A stretch of DNA of 64,000 bases from Vespa crabro (GCF_910589235.1 NC_060959.1:7672763-7736762); one strand, 5' to 3'; positions 26,601-38,125 are shown, counted from the first letter of the stretch. Notes: generated by a model from the sequence alone, not told the origin. Program-made: numbers and translations.

Positions 26601-29450
26601 TTGTGTTATGTTTGAAGTCGTAGTGGTAACATTTGTTGAACTTATTATTTGTGTCCCTTGAGCAGACGATTTAGCAATTCCACAGGCAATAGTTGAACTT
26701 GGCATAGTGGCAATTAAAGAAGATACCGTATTGTCGGCATTTTTTGGATCATTGTTTGAACCGACACGACGAATAATGTCAGGTGCAGAAAATAATGCCG
26801 GGCCTAAAGTATCTGCCACAAATCCTGGAGATTTCTTATGTTCTTTACGCGAATGTTTCTTCATGTCTAAAAGATGCATGAAATTTATTTTAATTATTAA
26901 TATACATATATAATATACTAGATATATTTAAATATCTGAAAATAAAATAATATACAAATATAATAAACTACCAAATATGATACTAACTGTCTGCGTTTTT
27001 AATTTCTACAATTTTTGCATTATCACTTTCTGTTTTAGCAATAATATCTATCACTTTTTCAGATTTTCTTCTTTCTCTTTTTATTTCAGAAGGTTTCACT
27101 TTTACTGCCATGACAGATGTAATAGGTTTGCCTTGTTGTTGTAATCCTTGATATTGTTGTATTGGAGATGTTTGTAATAATGTTCCCTTTTCTTGGGCAG
27201 GTGGTGTACTCGACACAACTGGCTTTGGTGCGATCGGTACATGCATTAATTTTCCATCTTTCGTTGATATAAATTTCGTCTGTACTTGATTCAAAAATTT
27301 GCCTTTTGGAAGAATCATTGGTTTTTTTACATCTATGTTCTTGAGTTCATTAGTTTTCATCACAACTTGTTTTTGTACAAGAGTTAATTTTTGATTATTT
27401 CTTCCTTGACCTGGCTTTGTTAAAATCATATCACCTTTGATCATATTGCTATTAATTAGATTTGCTTTCACTTGATTTGTTGTTTGTAGGGGTTTCTCTA
27501 TATTGATTGCAGTTTCACTTGTAGTGAGTGACGCCTGTGTATGTTGCGTTTCATCTCTTTTTCTAACACCAAATGTTTTGAATTGTCTTCTACCTCTGAC
27601 AGAACCGTGTGCTCCTGATAAGATTAAATATTTAGTAATCTTTTTTAATAAATTGACACTATCAATAATTATTAAATATTATCAATGTTTTTTTAATCAC
27701 TAAATTCATTATTATTTATTGTATATAGATTTTTAAAAATTATCATGCTTACCCATTTTATCCTCCTTATCAGGAGTTTTCATTGCACTGACAGCAGCAG
27801 CCATTTCCATATCTAAACGACGCACTTGTTCTATATCCATATGTTTATTTGAGTTTCTTCTTCGTCCACCTGTCATGTAGCCACCCCTAGTGGTAAGACC
27901 TTTTCGTCCACCTCTGGCTCTAACTCCTCCTCTCCTTGGACCTCGTGGACCAAAATCAGAATCATTGTCTGATGGAGGTTCTGATTCAGAAGACTCCGAA
28001 GGTGAGGCACTACCTTCTTCCTCTTCTTCTTCGTCATGAGATAATCGATGTGCTATATAAGAAACATTTTTATTATACTAGGTAAAATTATGATAGTGTA
28101 TAATAGGTAAAATATTATATAAGGAATATCAGTAGTAAAAATTTATTTATTAGGAATATGATTAAATCAGTATGACAATATAATCTCCAATATGAGAATT
28201 TATTAACAGTAATAAATAGCATGCTTAGATTTTTACAGACTCTTTTTTGTAAATTAATTTCACCTTTAGACATCGAGTGTCCTGCTGATTTAGATACCCC
28301 AGGTGAATTCCCAGCTGATCGAAGAGTAGAAGTGGTAGGAGTAAGTGGATTTTTGCGAGGACGACCAACTGGCTTCCCCTAAAATAATATATCGTAAAAA
28401 TAAAAATAACTACACTTCAAGAAATTGTCACTTACAGTTTTAGTAGTTGATTTCACTTTCTCTATTTCATTGGGTGGTGATGACATTGTTGACACTGTCG
28501 ACGGAGAAGAAGGATGTGTATATTGTATATCACTGGAAGATGGATAATTTGTCAATGAATCTTTTGGTTTAGAATCAGGTAACTTATTCGTATAGCAATG
28601 ATCCAGTTCTACACTATATTTTATTGACTTTTGCTGTTCTTCTATGGACAACATATCTAAAAAATGCAATAATTAAATAATTTGTTAATAAAATAATCAT
28701 ATTGTTAATTTACATCCCATTAAATTATAGCATCAACAAACCAAGCATTGCAGTAACATTTTCGCCCAAGATTTGTTTCGCTTCCTCACTTTGAAGAGCA
28801 GTTTCCAATCTTTCCAATTGTTCAGGATCCATTTCCATAAAAGGATCAACCAGTCCAGTTGCATCTGTACTTGTTGCATTACCTATTGGCGTAATGCTTG
28901 AAGATGTAAAAGTTGGTGGATCTACTGTCAATGTTATATCGCCATTGTTAGCACCTGGTTCACTTTGTCCCAATCTTACTACACTAACATTTGCATTTGA
29001 TTGGTTCACTGAAAATATATATAGAATATTTATCAATAAATATATAATGTGTCTTTAATGTGATAATTGATTTGATTTTCAAGGAACTTTATATTACCAA
29101 ATTGTATAAGAAGAATATATAGTTCAATCTATGTATTAATACAAATGTAAAGTGTCAATGAAAATCTAAACAAAGTTAATAAAAATTAATTATTTAGTTA
29201 GTATATATTAATATTAACATATTTGGTGAATATTATAAAAAGAAGTAAGAGCCATTAATGAATAATAAACAGGCTAAAACAAAGTAATGTTTAAACTGTT
29301 TACATATTTGAACAATTACTTACTTATTAAATTTTGTAGTGTTTCTTGATCTACTGATATTGTGCCATCATCATTAACTACAATAATCAATGTGTCATCC
29401 TGTTTCTGAGTTTCTTTTTCTTGCGGCTCGACGATATAAGAGCTAGACAT
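20661..29450 (-). CDS. pps: Pps/DIDO/PHF3-family protein (AT-hook, PHD, TFIIS-M, SPOC)
   Basis: Predicted 2,306-residue nuclear protein; exons (minus order) 29324-29450, 28742-29008, 28436-28656, 28264-28378, 27753-28052, 26988-27614, 26420-26866, 26209-26283, 25863-25987, 22030-25770 and 20661-21536, all in frame. Visible modules: an AT-hook-like GKPVGRPRKNP (about residue 206); an acidic then Gly/Arg-rich stretch (exon at 27753-28052); a PHD finger LWCICK...WVCPNC (about 920-970); a second small Cys cluster (CVVCKK...CSDAC); the TFIIS central domain (about 1288-1400); a highly charged Lys/Arg/Glu/Asp tract; a SPOC domain (about 1686-1830); and Pro-rich and coiled-coil C-terminal regions. 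DIDO1/PHF3 relatives bind RNA polymerase II through SPOC and TFIIS-like domains, and Drosophila Pps associates with the splicing protein Snf. The big exon continues open past 22030 to 21775, but its tail is low-complexity and looks intronic. Exon 2 uses a rare GTTTGT donor. Confidence 0.9.
21866..21903. repeat. A-rich tract in pps last intron
   Basis: Poly-A with scattered G, in the intron before the final pps exon. On the minus strand it encodes a phenylalanine run that artificially extends the large open frame. Confidence 0.8.
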
Positions 29451-30100
29451 GTTTTCAGTTCTGAAGAACGAAAAAAAATTATCAAGAATACTATAGAATT
29501 AAGATAATTAAATGCGAATTTAAATATCCGCCCGTTTATCGTTACGACAATAAGGTTATGTTTAACATCTATAGATGTAGAATTGATTAGAAATGATAAT
29601 GTCTACATTGGTACGACAGACACGACTTCCACAAGTATAAATTATTTCACTTCTATTATAGTTTCATCTTAATACGTAAAATGAAAGTAAATAGTGCGAT
29701 AGTAAAGAAGTACATACATAAAATCATAAAGTGATAAAATGAATCTTGGAATCTGTCGTTCCCTCAAAATCTACGATACTTTTCACGCAACACATAAGCT
29801 TATCGCGATAACCCAATTATAATCCACCGTTCGTTTTTTCCCAAACCAAATAAATAATACCGCCAACGACAAACGGGCAGCCATTTTGTTTAATCCATCA
29901 TACACAGCGCCGTACGAAAGTATCGGTTGCGCGTTACAGCTCACTTACCATCCGCGTATTCCCATTCACGGAATTAATTGAAACTTTAGTCTTTCTTCGA
30001 AGAGTTGCTTCCCGACGAATTTGTCACGAGAGCACTCCACTTCGTCGATAAACCGCGCTTTTTTTAGCGAGACATCCTGCCCGACGATCTACCTCAACTA
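29451..30100 (-). promoter_or_regulatory. pps: pps 5' UTR intron, first exon and promoter region
   Basis: Just upstream of the ATG is a good acceptor (TTCTTCAG, boundary at 29460/29461). Farther upstream a strong donor, GATG|GTAAGTGAG, lies at about 29948/29949, so a non-coding first exon ending at 29949 spliced over a roughly 490-base intron is likely. The sequence beyond it (29940-30180) is richer in CG and GCGC words than its surroundings, as is usual for hymenopteran promoters. The start site itself was not pinpointed. Confidence 0.6.
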
Positions 30101-30536
30101 TGCGCATACAGACGCTGCGCGCTTCGCGTTGCGCAACGAGACGAACGAAACGAACAAGCTTTGCGCGGGTAGAGACGCAAGATGCATGAATACGAAGATA
30201 GGCCGTTCCTTTCCTTTGTCAGAAAGAGAAGAAGATATACGTGAACTTACGTTCTGCCCTCTATACGTATGCGCCACCTATCATCGTATCTTTTATAATA
30301 TGCCAAACAATATTTTCTGTACACAAAATTTTATATCCCGTATCGTTATAATTAGATAATATCGATTTAATTGTCTTTCAAATATTACTGTAATATAAAA
30401 GTGAAATACTATTCTATATACACAGATATGACTTTTTTTTTCTCAATTAACGTCCCATCGCTATAAATTAGATAGATATAAATTAAGGTCAATGGGATAT
30501 ATTGCCACAGTAAATACATCACCATACGTATCAAAT
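30101..30536. other. Spacer between pps promoter and MetRS-mt stop
   Basis: Left part is CpG-rich promoter-like DNA; right part (30300-30536) is AT-rich and probably the MetRS 3' UTR on the minus strand. A 112-codon plus-strand frame at 30021-30359 crosses both parts and has no domain. Confidence 0.5.
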
Positions 30537-32633
30537 TTATGAAACTTTTATTCGTTTAAATAATATCATACCATTCCGATCGAAATTCCTTTCGTTCGGT
30601 AAACTTTTCTCCCGATATTGTGAGGCTGTGTCATACCAAGTGCGTTTTTCTTTTGGTATTAACAAAAAATCAAGAATATTATTAGCTAATCTTGGAATAA
30701 TAGGAGACAATACCAAAGTGGATATTCTTACGCTCTCTAATGCGACAGAAATAACAGCCTTGAGCTCCATAAGAGAATCTTGGTTATCTAATTTTTTGCT
30801 TAGTAACCATGGCTTATGATATTCTATCATTTGATTTACCATACGTAATGCAGCCATGGTTACATCTACTACATTATGTAGATTATACTCTTCATAATGG
30901 GATCGTGTATTATCACCCAAGCATTCTGTGATCTTTATGGTTTGTATAGCTATATCTGATTTTAAAACATAAGCAAACTCCATTGGATTAGGTACTTCTC
31001 CCCATGGATTAATAATTTTTCCTGTACACCGGCTAATCAAATTACCTAATGTATCAGCAAGTTCAGCATTTATTGTTCTTAGGATTTTATTGTCACTATA
31101 ATCTATTAAAATAGAAAAGTTTATTTTTTTTTTCTTTTATTTTTTATTATAGATTAGAATGACATATTGATTCAAATTATAAACTTACTTGCATCGCTAT
31201 AAGGCACAGCTTCTCTTAAGATGAAATATCTTAAACCCTCTTCTGTAAAATTATTAGCTGCTTCAAAAGGTGAAATAACATTACCCTTTGATTTAGACAT
31301 TTTTCTATCATCAACCGTCCAATGTCCATGACACAGTAATGTTTGAGGAGGTTCAAGTCCTGCAGCTATTAAAAATGCTGGCCAGTATATACCATGAAAT
31401 TTTAATATATCTTTACCAATAATCTAAATTTCATATTAATATAATTAATATTAAAAATATATATATATATTTTTTTTTCTTATTAAGTTTTACAAGATAC
31501 GTCATATGTAGCATACCTGCAAACTTGGTGGCCAAAATTGCTTGTATGTATCATTTGGATAACCCAATACAGTTAAATAATTTATTAATGCTTCTAACCA
31601 AACATATACGGATTGATTTTTGTTTTGAGGCGTTGGAATACTCCAAGGAACTCTACTTGTAGGTCTTGATATACTTAAGTCATGCAAATCTATATCTTCT
31701 TCTATCCACTTACTTAAAATCTTATGATATTTTGCAGGTTGTACGGTAGTTTCTATATAATAAAAGAATACTTTTCAATATAAAATTATAATTTTCATAA
31801 TTTCTTGTATGTAATTTCATACTCCTTTTTATCCAATATTTCAATTCATCTTGTAGAGTACTTAATCTGAATTTGTAATTGTCTTCTTCTGTCCACTCTA
31901 CAGGGTGACCAGATTCTTTAGAGACTTTAATTGTTTTACCAGATGCATCTGTTATTTCATCTAATTCTATATCAGTAAGAAATGCTTCATCCGATGTACA
32001 ATACCATCCCGAATATTTTCCTAAATAAATATATCCTCTTGTATCCAAAACATTCTAAAAATGTATGTATGTATGTTTGTAACGAGATTAACATTACTTA
32101 TATAATAATTTGTCTTTCTTTATGAGATTTATATCAAAGAAATATAACAACCCAAAAATGATGCACTGCCTCGAGATGACGTTGTTCTGTGGTACGAATA
32201 AATGCAGAATAATTCACAGAAAATTTATCGCACATTTCCTTGAATTGTTTTGAAATTTTTGTACAATAATCTGATGTTGGAATCTTAGCTAAATTTGCAG
32301 CAGTTTCTACTTTATTACCATGCTCATCTGTACCAGTGCTTAAAAATGTGGAATGACCGAGCATGGATCTGTATCTTGTTATACAATCTGCTAAAGTTGC
32401 ACTATACAAATGTCCAATATGTGGAGCTGACATAAATATAAAAGATGTAAATAAAGACATTATACAAAATTATTGGACAACATAATATTTTATGTACCTG
32501 CATTAACATAAAATATTGGCGTACTAATATAAACATTTTTAGGTATATCACTTGTGTAATGCCTTTGTAAAATTCTGTTTCGTGACACTTGTAATTCTAT
32601 CGGTAAAAATCGAGCTATTCCTAATGACTTCAT
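30537..32633 (-). CDS. MetRS-m: Methionyl-tRNA synthetase, mitochondrial
   Basis: Complete 559-residue class I aminoacyl-tRNA synthetase that charges mitochondrial initiator and elongator tRNA-Met; length is close to other MARS2 proteins. Exons: 32498-32633, 32152-32426, 31823-32054, 31517-31752, 31189-31423 and 30537-31102. The N-terminus is basic and amphipathic (SRNRILQRHY), consistent with a mitochondrial targeting peptide. The HIGH signature (PHIGH, residues 47-51) starts right after the first junction, and KMSKS is at 334-338. Other MetRS landmarks: GTDEHG (adenylate pocket), GWYCTSDEAF in the connecting domain, and FHGIYWPA and HGHWTVDD before KMSKS. The C-terminal part is the helical anticodon-binding domain. 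There is no appended EMAP or GST domain as in cytosolic forms. I see no disruption. Confidence 0.95.
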
Positions 32634-33019
32634 GATTTCATAATTTTTTATACGATAAAAATATTTTTAATCGATATAAAAATGAAAATATCTCATGATG
32701 AATAACCTCTGAGAGAACTAGACACAATTTTCTCTCTTAACATGATCATATATGTGCGCACGCAGATTTAAGGTACCGAATGAAGAATTTTAACCAAGAT
32801 GATAAAAAGAGAAGACAAAAAAAAAAAAAGAAAAATGGAAAGATTCAAGAACTATCTTAAAATGATCTGTTTTCGTATCAATTAAAATAGAATCGGAAGT
32901 ATGCCAGGTGACGTTCGAAAATAATTCTTCATTCTGATATAACGATAATCGCATAAAAATTATTTATAAATTACAAAAATTACGATAGAGTTAAAAAATA
33001 ATGAATTATTCCGGATAAA
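32634..33019. other. MetRS-mt upstream region
   Basis: AT-rich flank of the MetRS start codon with an A tract at about 32818-32830. It must contain the MetRS promoter, but no clear core motif was found. Confidence 0.4.
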
Positions 33020-33446
33020 TCATTTTGATCAAGATTAAGGAGAAATGTCATTTGGCTCTTATTAATTTTCCTTTCTTGTTGAAAGTAGGGAAATTAAAGA
33101 GAGTATGGGAAAGCTTGAAAAAACATCAATGTTTTGTAGACGTATGTATATTGGTTGATGGTACCGTTGCTGTGACTGGTGCTGCCAGGCAACAATCATT
33201 CGTAAGAAACATGCGCGAGTTTCAAGTCCTATGGCACAGTAGGAAAATTGCTGCGTGTTAGAGCCGGACACGGGTTCTCCTACCTCATGCCAGTAGCACC
33301 CCTTCATTCGAAGGGGTGGTAGACGTTAATTTCTTCTGACGGTTGATTGTACTAGTGCGCGTTCGAAAGATCGTCATTAAAAGGCCGCGCGAATAAGCGG
33401 ATTATTTTCCACCGTTGTAAAATCATCTACGCTATTTAATATCATG
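33020..33446 (+). ncRNA. Candidate structured non-coding transcript or 5' exon
   Basis: This segment is less AT-rich than its neighbours and holds several local hairpins: 33056-33104 (imperfect 16-bp stem closed by CTTTC/GAAAG), about 33170-33196 (GTTGC...CTGG/CCAG..GCAAC), and a perfect 9-bp stem with ATTC loop at 33297-33318. It ends at a strong donor, ATG|GTGAGT, at 33446/33447. It could be the first exon of a long non-coding RNA, a distal 5' exon of the glucuronyltransferase, or an unrelated structured element. The 78-codon frame at 33025-33261 has no known domain. Confidence 0.3.
33297..33318. other. Perfect 9-bp hairpin, ATTC loop
   Basis: CACCCCTTC pairs exactly with GAAGGGGTG around a four-base loop. 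The GC content is unusual for this locus. There is no T tract after it, so an intrinsic-terminator reading is not meaningful here. Confidence 0.6.
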
Positions 33447-35595
33447 GTGAGTAAAATGCTACGTCGAAATTTATTTTCGAATTTTTTTACACGTACATCG
33501 GACTCGACTACTCGTACAAAAAATTTCTTTGAAAATTTTCATATTAAGCATGCACGTCTACGCCAATGCATTTGAACTATTATTTTTCTTTTTTTCGTTC
33601 GTAATTATTTAACGTTCATTTCGCATCTCTGTTATCGTTGACTTTCAAAACAAAAAAGAAAAAAAAAAGATAAGAAAAAGAAAAATAATTTCTTGTTTAT
33701 TTTGTTTAAGCCTCTTTCATTTACATTCCTTTTCGATTACGTACGATCTGAATCGAGCTCTCAATTGTTTCAACCCCTTTTTCCTCAAAATTTTTCATCC
33801 CTACTCTAAGCATCTCTAGTACTCGAAGCATATATTTGTTGGTGAATTTATGTACATTGATATGTTTAAAACATAACAGTGGATTAAGAATAATCGAGAA
33901 GATACAACGCTTTGTATCGACGAGATTGTCGTTGTATCGTGGTAGACGTGAAAAAACATGGAAGAGATGTATCGATAAAACTTTTGCAAAATTATTGTTT
34001 CTGTCTATTATATTTAGTGAAATAAAAAAAAAGAAAGAAAGAAAAAATGAAAAATAAAATTTAAAAAAAAAAGGAAAGAAAGTCAATTTTTAGGAAAATC
34101 GTTTATGTTTCATATATATGTAACTACATTTCGTACATTTTTTCGAGTTTGAAAAAAAAAAAGAAGTATGAACTTAACCTCGACTTTTTTTCCTCTGAAA
34201 AATCAAAACTTATATTCGAGCTACGTATGTATTTGAGTATCGAGTGAAAAAAATGATTTGATACTTGAAATACGATGAAGTGATGTATTCTTCTCAACGA
34301 ATAATTCGAGAAAAGAATTTCTTATAGAAATAGAACACAACCATCGTTTTTGATGGTAATTTTCTAAATGCAGTTCGATCAAGAAAGTGGCGCTATCTCT
34401 GCATAGATCGGGTCACTATGTATATGGGGCTAGCACTCATACCGGAAGGTCAATAAGTAAAGTGATAACCTATTTGACGCAGCTTAATAATGACGTTTAA
34501 GCTCTCTTTTGCGCGGCAGTTGCTAATAAGCTTTCAACCTGGATTATCACTTAGATTGGTTCTACCAATGATCGTCTTTCGAACCTAGAATTATTATTAT
34601 TTTTTTTATATCGAACAATTCTAAAAATAGAAATATCTGTATTACATATACATAGGTATATGTGTATGTATGATTACATTGCATAGATTTCCAATTTATC
34701 AATTTCATGTATGAAGAAAAAAAGAAAAAAAAAATTTTTTTCCAAGCAATTCTTACATATTGTTTAGCAATTACAATTTAAATGTAAAATTCAATAATAA
34801 ATGTTTTTGTCTTTTATTTTTATTTTTTTTTTTTTCGTTCAATTTAAATTGAAATAATTCGGATTAATGTAATCTTACCAATATTTTCTTTTTATAAATA
34901 TTCGAATATTAGAAAAATCCGTTCGATTATCGAGTAGTCAAACGTTCGCATATTATCGAATATATCAAATCGAATAATAAATCATTGTTGAACATTCTAA
35001 TGTAATTTCGATATCAGTCTTACATCTCAAATGTATTTTCATAAAGTAATATGACGCAAGATTTGCGAGCCGTGTAAAATCTTTTATTTTTTTTTTATTT
35101 TCATTTAATTTATTAATTAGATCAAAAGTTATTATATAAAATATTTCTCTTGCGTAAAACAACATTCGAACATGGTAAATAAATGTTCAAGAAAAAAAAA
35201 AAAAAAAGAAAAAAAAAATAAATAAATGGAAAAAAAATATTTTCAATCTTAATGTACATAAAGATATCGTAGTGTGTAATAAAATATCGTAGATAAGTCA
35301 GTGAATTTTTGCGTTGTAATAGATTTGTCATAGTAACCAAGTCGACATAGTGGCACGTTTGCTTTTCACAGTCGAGAAGATAATTTAATAATCGCTATGA
35401 TCATGAGTAGTGAAGGTACCTCCTTTTTCATATTATTTTCAACCATTTGGAATATTACGTTCGTTATTAAATTTCTTTATCTTTCCTTCAAGAAAGAAAA
35501 AATGAAAAAGAAAATAATTGGACTGTACAAATCTCTTATATATTTCCAATGAATCGATCATTATTGAGTTTTTTCATTTCCTTCTTTTGAGTAGG
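33447..35595. other. Gene-poor spacer
   Basis: No coding gene seen. AT-rich overall, but 34370-34565 is compositionally balanced and includes GTGGCGCTATCT and GATAA-type words, suggesting a regulatory or conserved element. A and T homopolymer tracts occur at about 34821-34835 and 35190-35220. Possible short exons ending at GT donors exist (for example about 35419) but cannot be supported. Confidence 0.45.
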
Positions 35596-35744
35596 AGTCA
35601 CTGTTTCCATCATCTCACCAAGTGAAGATCTTGCTTGAGGAAGCGAAGTTTATTGGAAGGAGAAGAACATGTTTTCGATTCCGCAATCGTAATTTCCGGG
35701 ACATTTCGCAATTGTGCTTGGACGATCAAGTTTTAGCTTACTAG
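35596..35744 (+). other. Possible non-coding 5' exon
   Basis: Bounded by an acceptor-like GAGTAG at 35590-35595 and a strong donor CTAG|GTGAGTAT at 35744/35745, with more balanced base composition than its surroundings. All frames are interrupted, so it would be untranslated. It could belong to an alternative 5' leader of GlcAT-P or to a non-coding RNA. No expression evidence. Confidence 0.25.
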
Positions 35745-36483
35745 GTGAGTATACTATATCAACGTGTATAAATTCTTCTTCATATATCAACATTTTTTAT
35801 GATCATTCTCATTTAATTCGCGTCTTTCCAACCATGAAATTTTATATTATGCTTCGCCAGCTTCTCATTTATTCGCATATTATCGCATTACGTTTCGTTT
35901 ACTCGGTTATTTTAATTTACATCCTTTTACGAATATTCGAGATATTTTTAATTATTTGTATTTGTATTATTTTCAAAAATTATATATATGAATATCTTAA
36001 AGCGAACGAAATCAAAATAATATTCTTTTCGTTTCTTTTAAATCGTTATTGAGAAAACGTTTGAACGTTTCTCGATAAATGCGTGAAATGCATCTGTCGT
36101 CGAATTCGCAGCAAGTTGCATTACTTATTGCAATATCGAAAGATCCGTTAATTAAGCTTCCCAGATTCTACTATATGTTACACATATGTCTTGGTAGTCT
36201 GGATCAATATGCCAGTATATACACTAGAGAGGTGTAGCGAGAGAATGAAGGAGAGGAACGGAAAAGAGAGCGAGCGAGAGACATCACATGGTATCTGCTG
36301 ACTGTGGTTATCGACCACCACGCCACACGAAAAGCACTGTTGTCGGGCCCCTTCTCCCTTTCCTTTCTCCTATAAACAAAAAAAAAAGTCATCAAATTCA
36401 AAGAGATTTCCGATTACTGTAGGTCCTATCAAAACAGATACATACATCAAATAGTAAAACTTTTTCAACCAACTCTTTCAGAT

Positions 36484-36515
36484 GAAACGAAACGAAACGA
36501 AACGAAACGAAACAA
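36484..36515. repeat. (GAAAC)n pentanucleotide repeat
   Basis: About six tandem copies of a GAAAC/ACGAA unit, the last ones degenerate. Confidence 0.9.
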
Positions 36516-36846
36516 AACGTTTTTTCTTTTTTCTTTATATTTAACTTTATTTTTCATTTATTTTTCAAGAGCTCATACAATTATTATTTCATTTATCATC
36601 GTATAAATCACAAATCATATGTTTGCATCTGGTAAGAGATCTATTATGTAAAGAGAATCATCGTTAATTCGTTTATAAATCGATCGTACTCGTTTCGTAC
36701 GATTTATCCTTCCTCTAATATTTATTAAAACGAACACGCAACTTTAACAACGTGAGAGCTACTAACATATATATATATATATATATTGGTTATCGAAGAG
36801 AAAGAAACATAGAAATCAATAGAGTCAAATAAAAGCGCGGAAGTAG

Positions 36847-36865
36847 CACGTGACTAGGTCACGTG
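36847..36865. promoter_or_regulatory. Double CACGTG inverted repeat
   Basis: CACGTGAC and GTCACGTG flank a TAG spacer, so two palindromic E-boxes sit within 19 bases as a perfect 8-bp inverted repeat. bHLH or bHLH-ZIP factors (Myc/Max, USF, Clock/Cycle, MITF/TFEB class) bind such sites. The target gene is unknown. Confidence 0.5.
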
Positions 36866-37835
36866 AATTATCGAATTATCCGTTTCCTTACGACTTGGTT
36901 ATAAGGTAGTCGTTTCTCTTGAATATACTTCTTGTAGCAAAGGGGAACGCGTTAGAAACGATAGATATAGGTACATAACTCATCTATATCTCTCTTTCTT
37001 TCTCTTTCTCAATGTTCTCTTTTAGTCATTTAAACGCTGAACCGTCACGTTTAGTAGTTATACGATACGATACTTTCTTGATGCGAGTGCAGAAAGTAGA
37101 GGAAAACAAGCTTGTAAGTTTTGATTGTTCGATGATTATCTCCTAATTTATCATATAAAATCATGATTAATTTTAATAATATAAATTATTTTCTTTTTTT
37201 CTATTCGTTTATTTTCTTTTGACATTGGAACATTTCATTTTCCTTTCTTCCTTGATAATATTTCAAGAAACGCGATAAGCCGCGATAATTTTTTATTTTT
37301 ATATTGTTAAATATTTTCATTGATATTTTGTAGTATTTGCTCGATGATGACATTTTATCTATAAACATTGAATAAATGGAAAGTTCTATAGATAATTATA
37401 CAAGCGTAATATATAGAAATAGTTCCATAAATATATTTTTTTCTAAATTCATAGGTACTACGTTGTCACATTAAAGTTATGCGGATTATTTAATATATTA
37501 ATTCACAAATTGAATTCTTTTACATTTTTATTGTATTTCATAAACGTATTTCCTTAAATTTAGATTTGAGATAAGAACACCTCTCAATCGACTTTCTTTA
37601 TTATTCATTGACCTACTTATCGTTTCTCGTGTGTGTGCAATTTAAAATGTCTCCCTGTATATGAAATGATAAATAAATTAAAAAGTTCGATGATCGATAT
37701 CAAGCAATAAATGAGATTAGAAAGGAATTACCTATATCATAAGGACAAATTCGCATTTCTCAAGAATTATTTAGTATCCTGATAGAAGAACGAAGGCTGT
37801 CTCGTAAAAGAAGATTTTACGGTGCTCGAGATGTA

Positions 37836-37839
37836 GATA

Positions 37840-37880
<41 letters not shown>

Positions 37881-37881
37881 T
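37836..37881. repeat. (TA)n microsatellite
   Basis: TA dinucleotide run of about 45 bases immediately before the CpG-rich promoter-like island. Confidence 0.92.
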
Positions 37882-37899
37882 ATGTATATACAATACATG

Positions 37900-38125
37900 G
37901 ATAAAGATACATCGTACGAGGCGCGTAAAATTCAAGCAAATGCGGGCACTATATGCGCAAGATAGACCGACCGCGCGCTGCGCCATTCCGATCTAACCCG
38001 AATGAATTTCCGAGGTCGAGCTAGTGGATAGTACGCGAGTTACTGCGGCCGCAGACGATTCCCAAGTTCGTCAGTCGCGGCTCGGCGACGAGCGTGCACG
38101 CGTTTCGTTCGCGTTGTTCGCTCGT
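37900..38125 (+). promoter_or_regulatory. CpG-rich promoter-like island
   Basis: One of the most CG-rich stretches of the window, with many CGCG, GCGC and TCGTTCG words. TCAGT, an arthropod initiator-like word, lies at 38071-38075 within AGTTCGTCAGTC, identical to the 12-mer at 10978-10989. The next gene on the plus strand is GlcAT-P, whose untranslated exon begins at 43207, so this is a plausible promoter for it. Orientation and target are inferred. Confidence 0.4.

Larger units (their letters stand above)
35745..37780. other. Spacer with purine-rich and E-box elements
   Basis: No coding gene seen. It contains a GA-rich, GC-balanced block with a Runx-like inverted pair (36215-36345), a GAAAC pentanucleotide repeat (36484-36515), a short TA tract (36767-36786) and the CACGTG palindrome at 36847-36865. 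Confidence 0.45.

Noticed and set aside
30021..30359. 112-codon plus-strand frame opposite the pps promoter
   Set aside because: Spans promoter-like and UTR-like DNA of different composition and shows no protein motif.
33025..33261. 78-codon frame over the candidate ncRNA
   Set aside because: No similarity recognised and the segment is better described by its hairpins and terminal donor.
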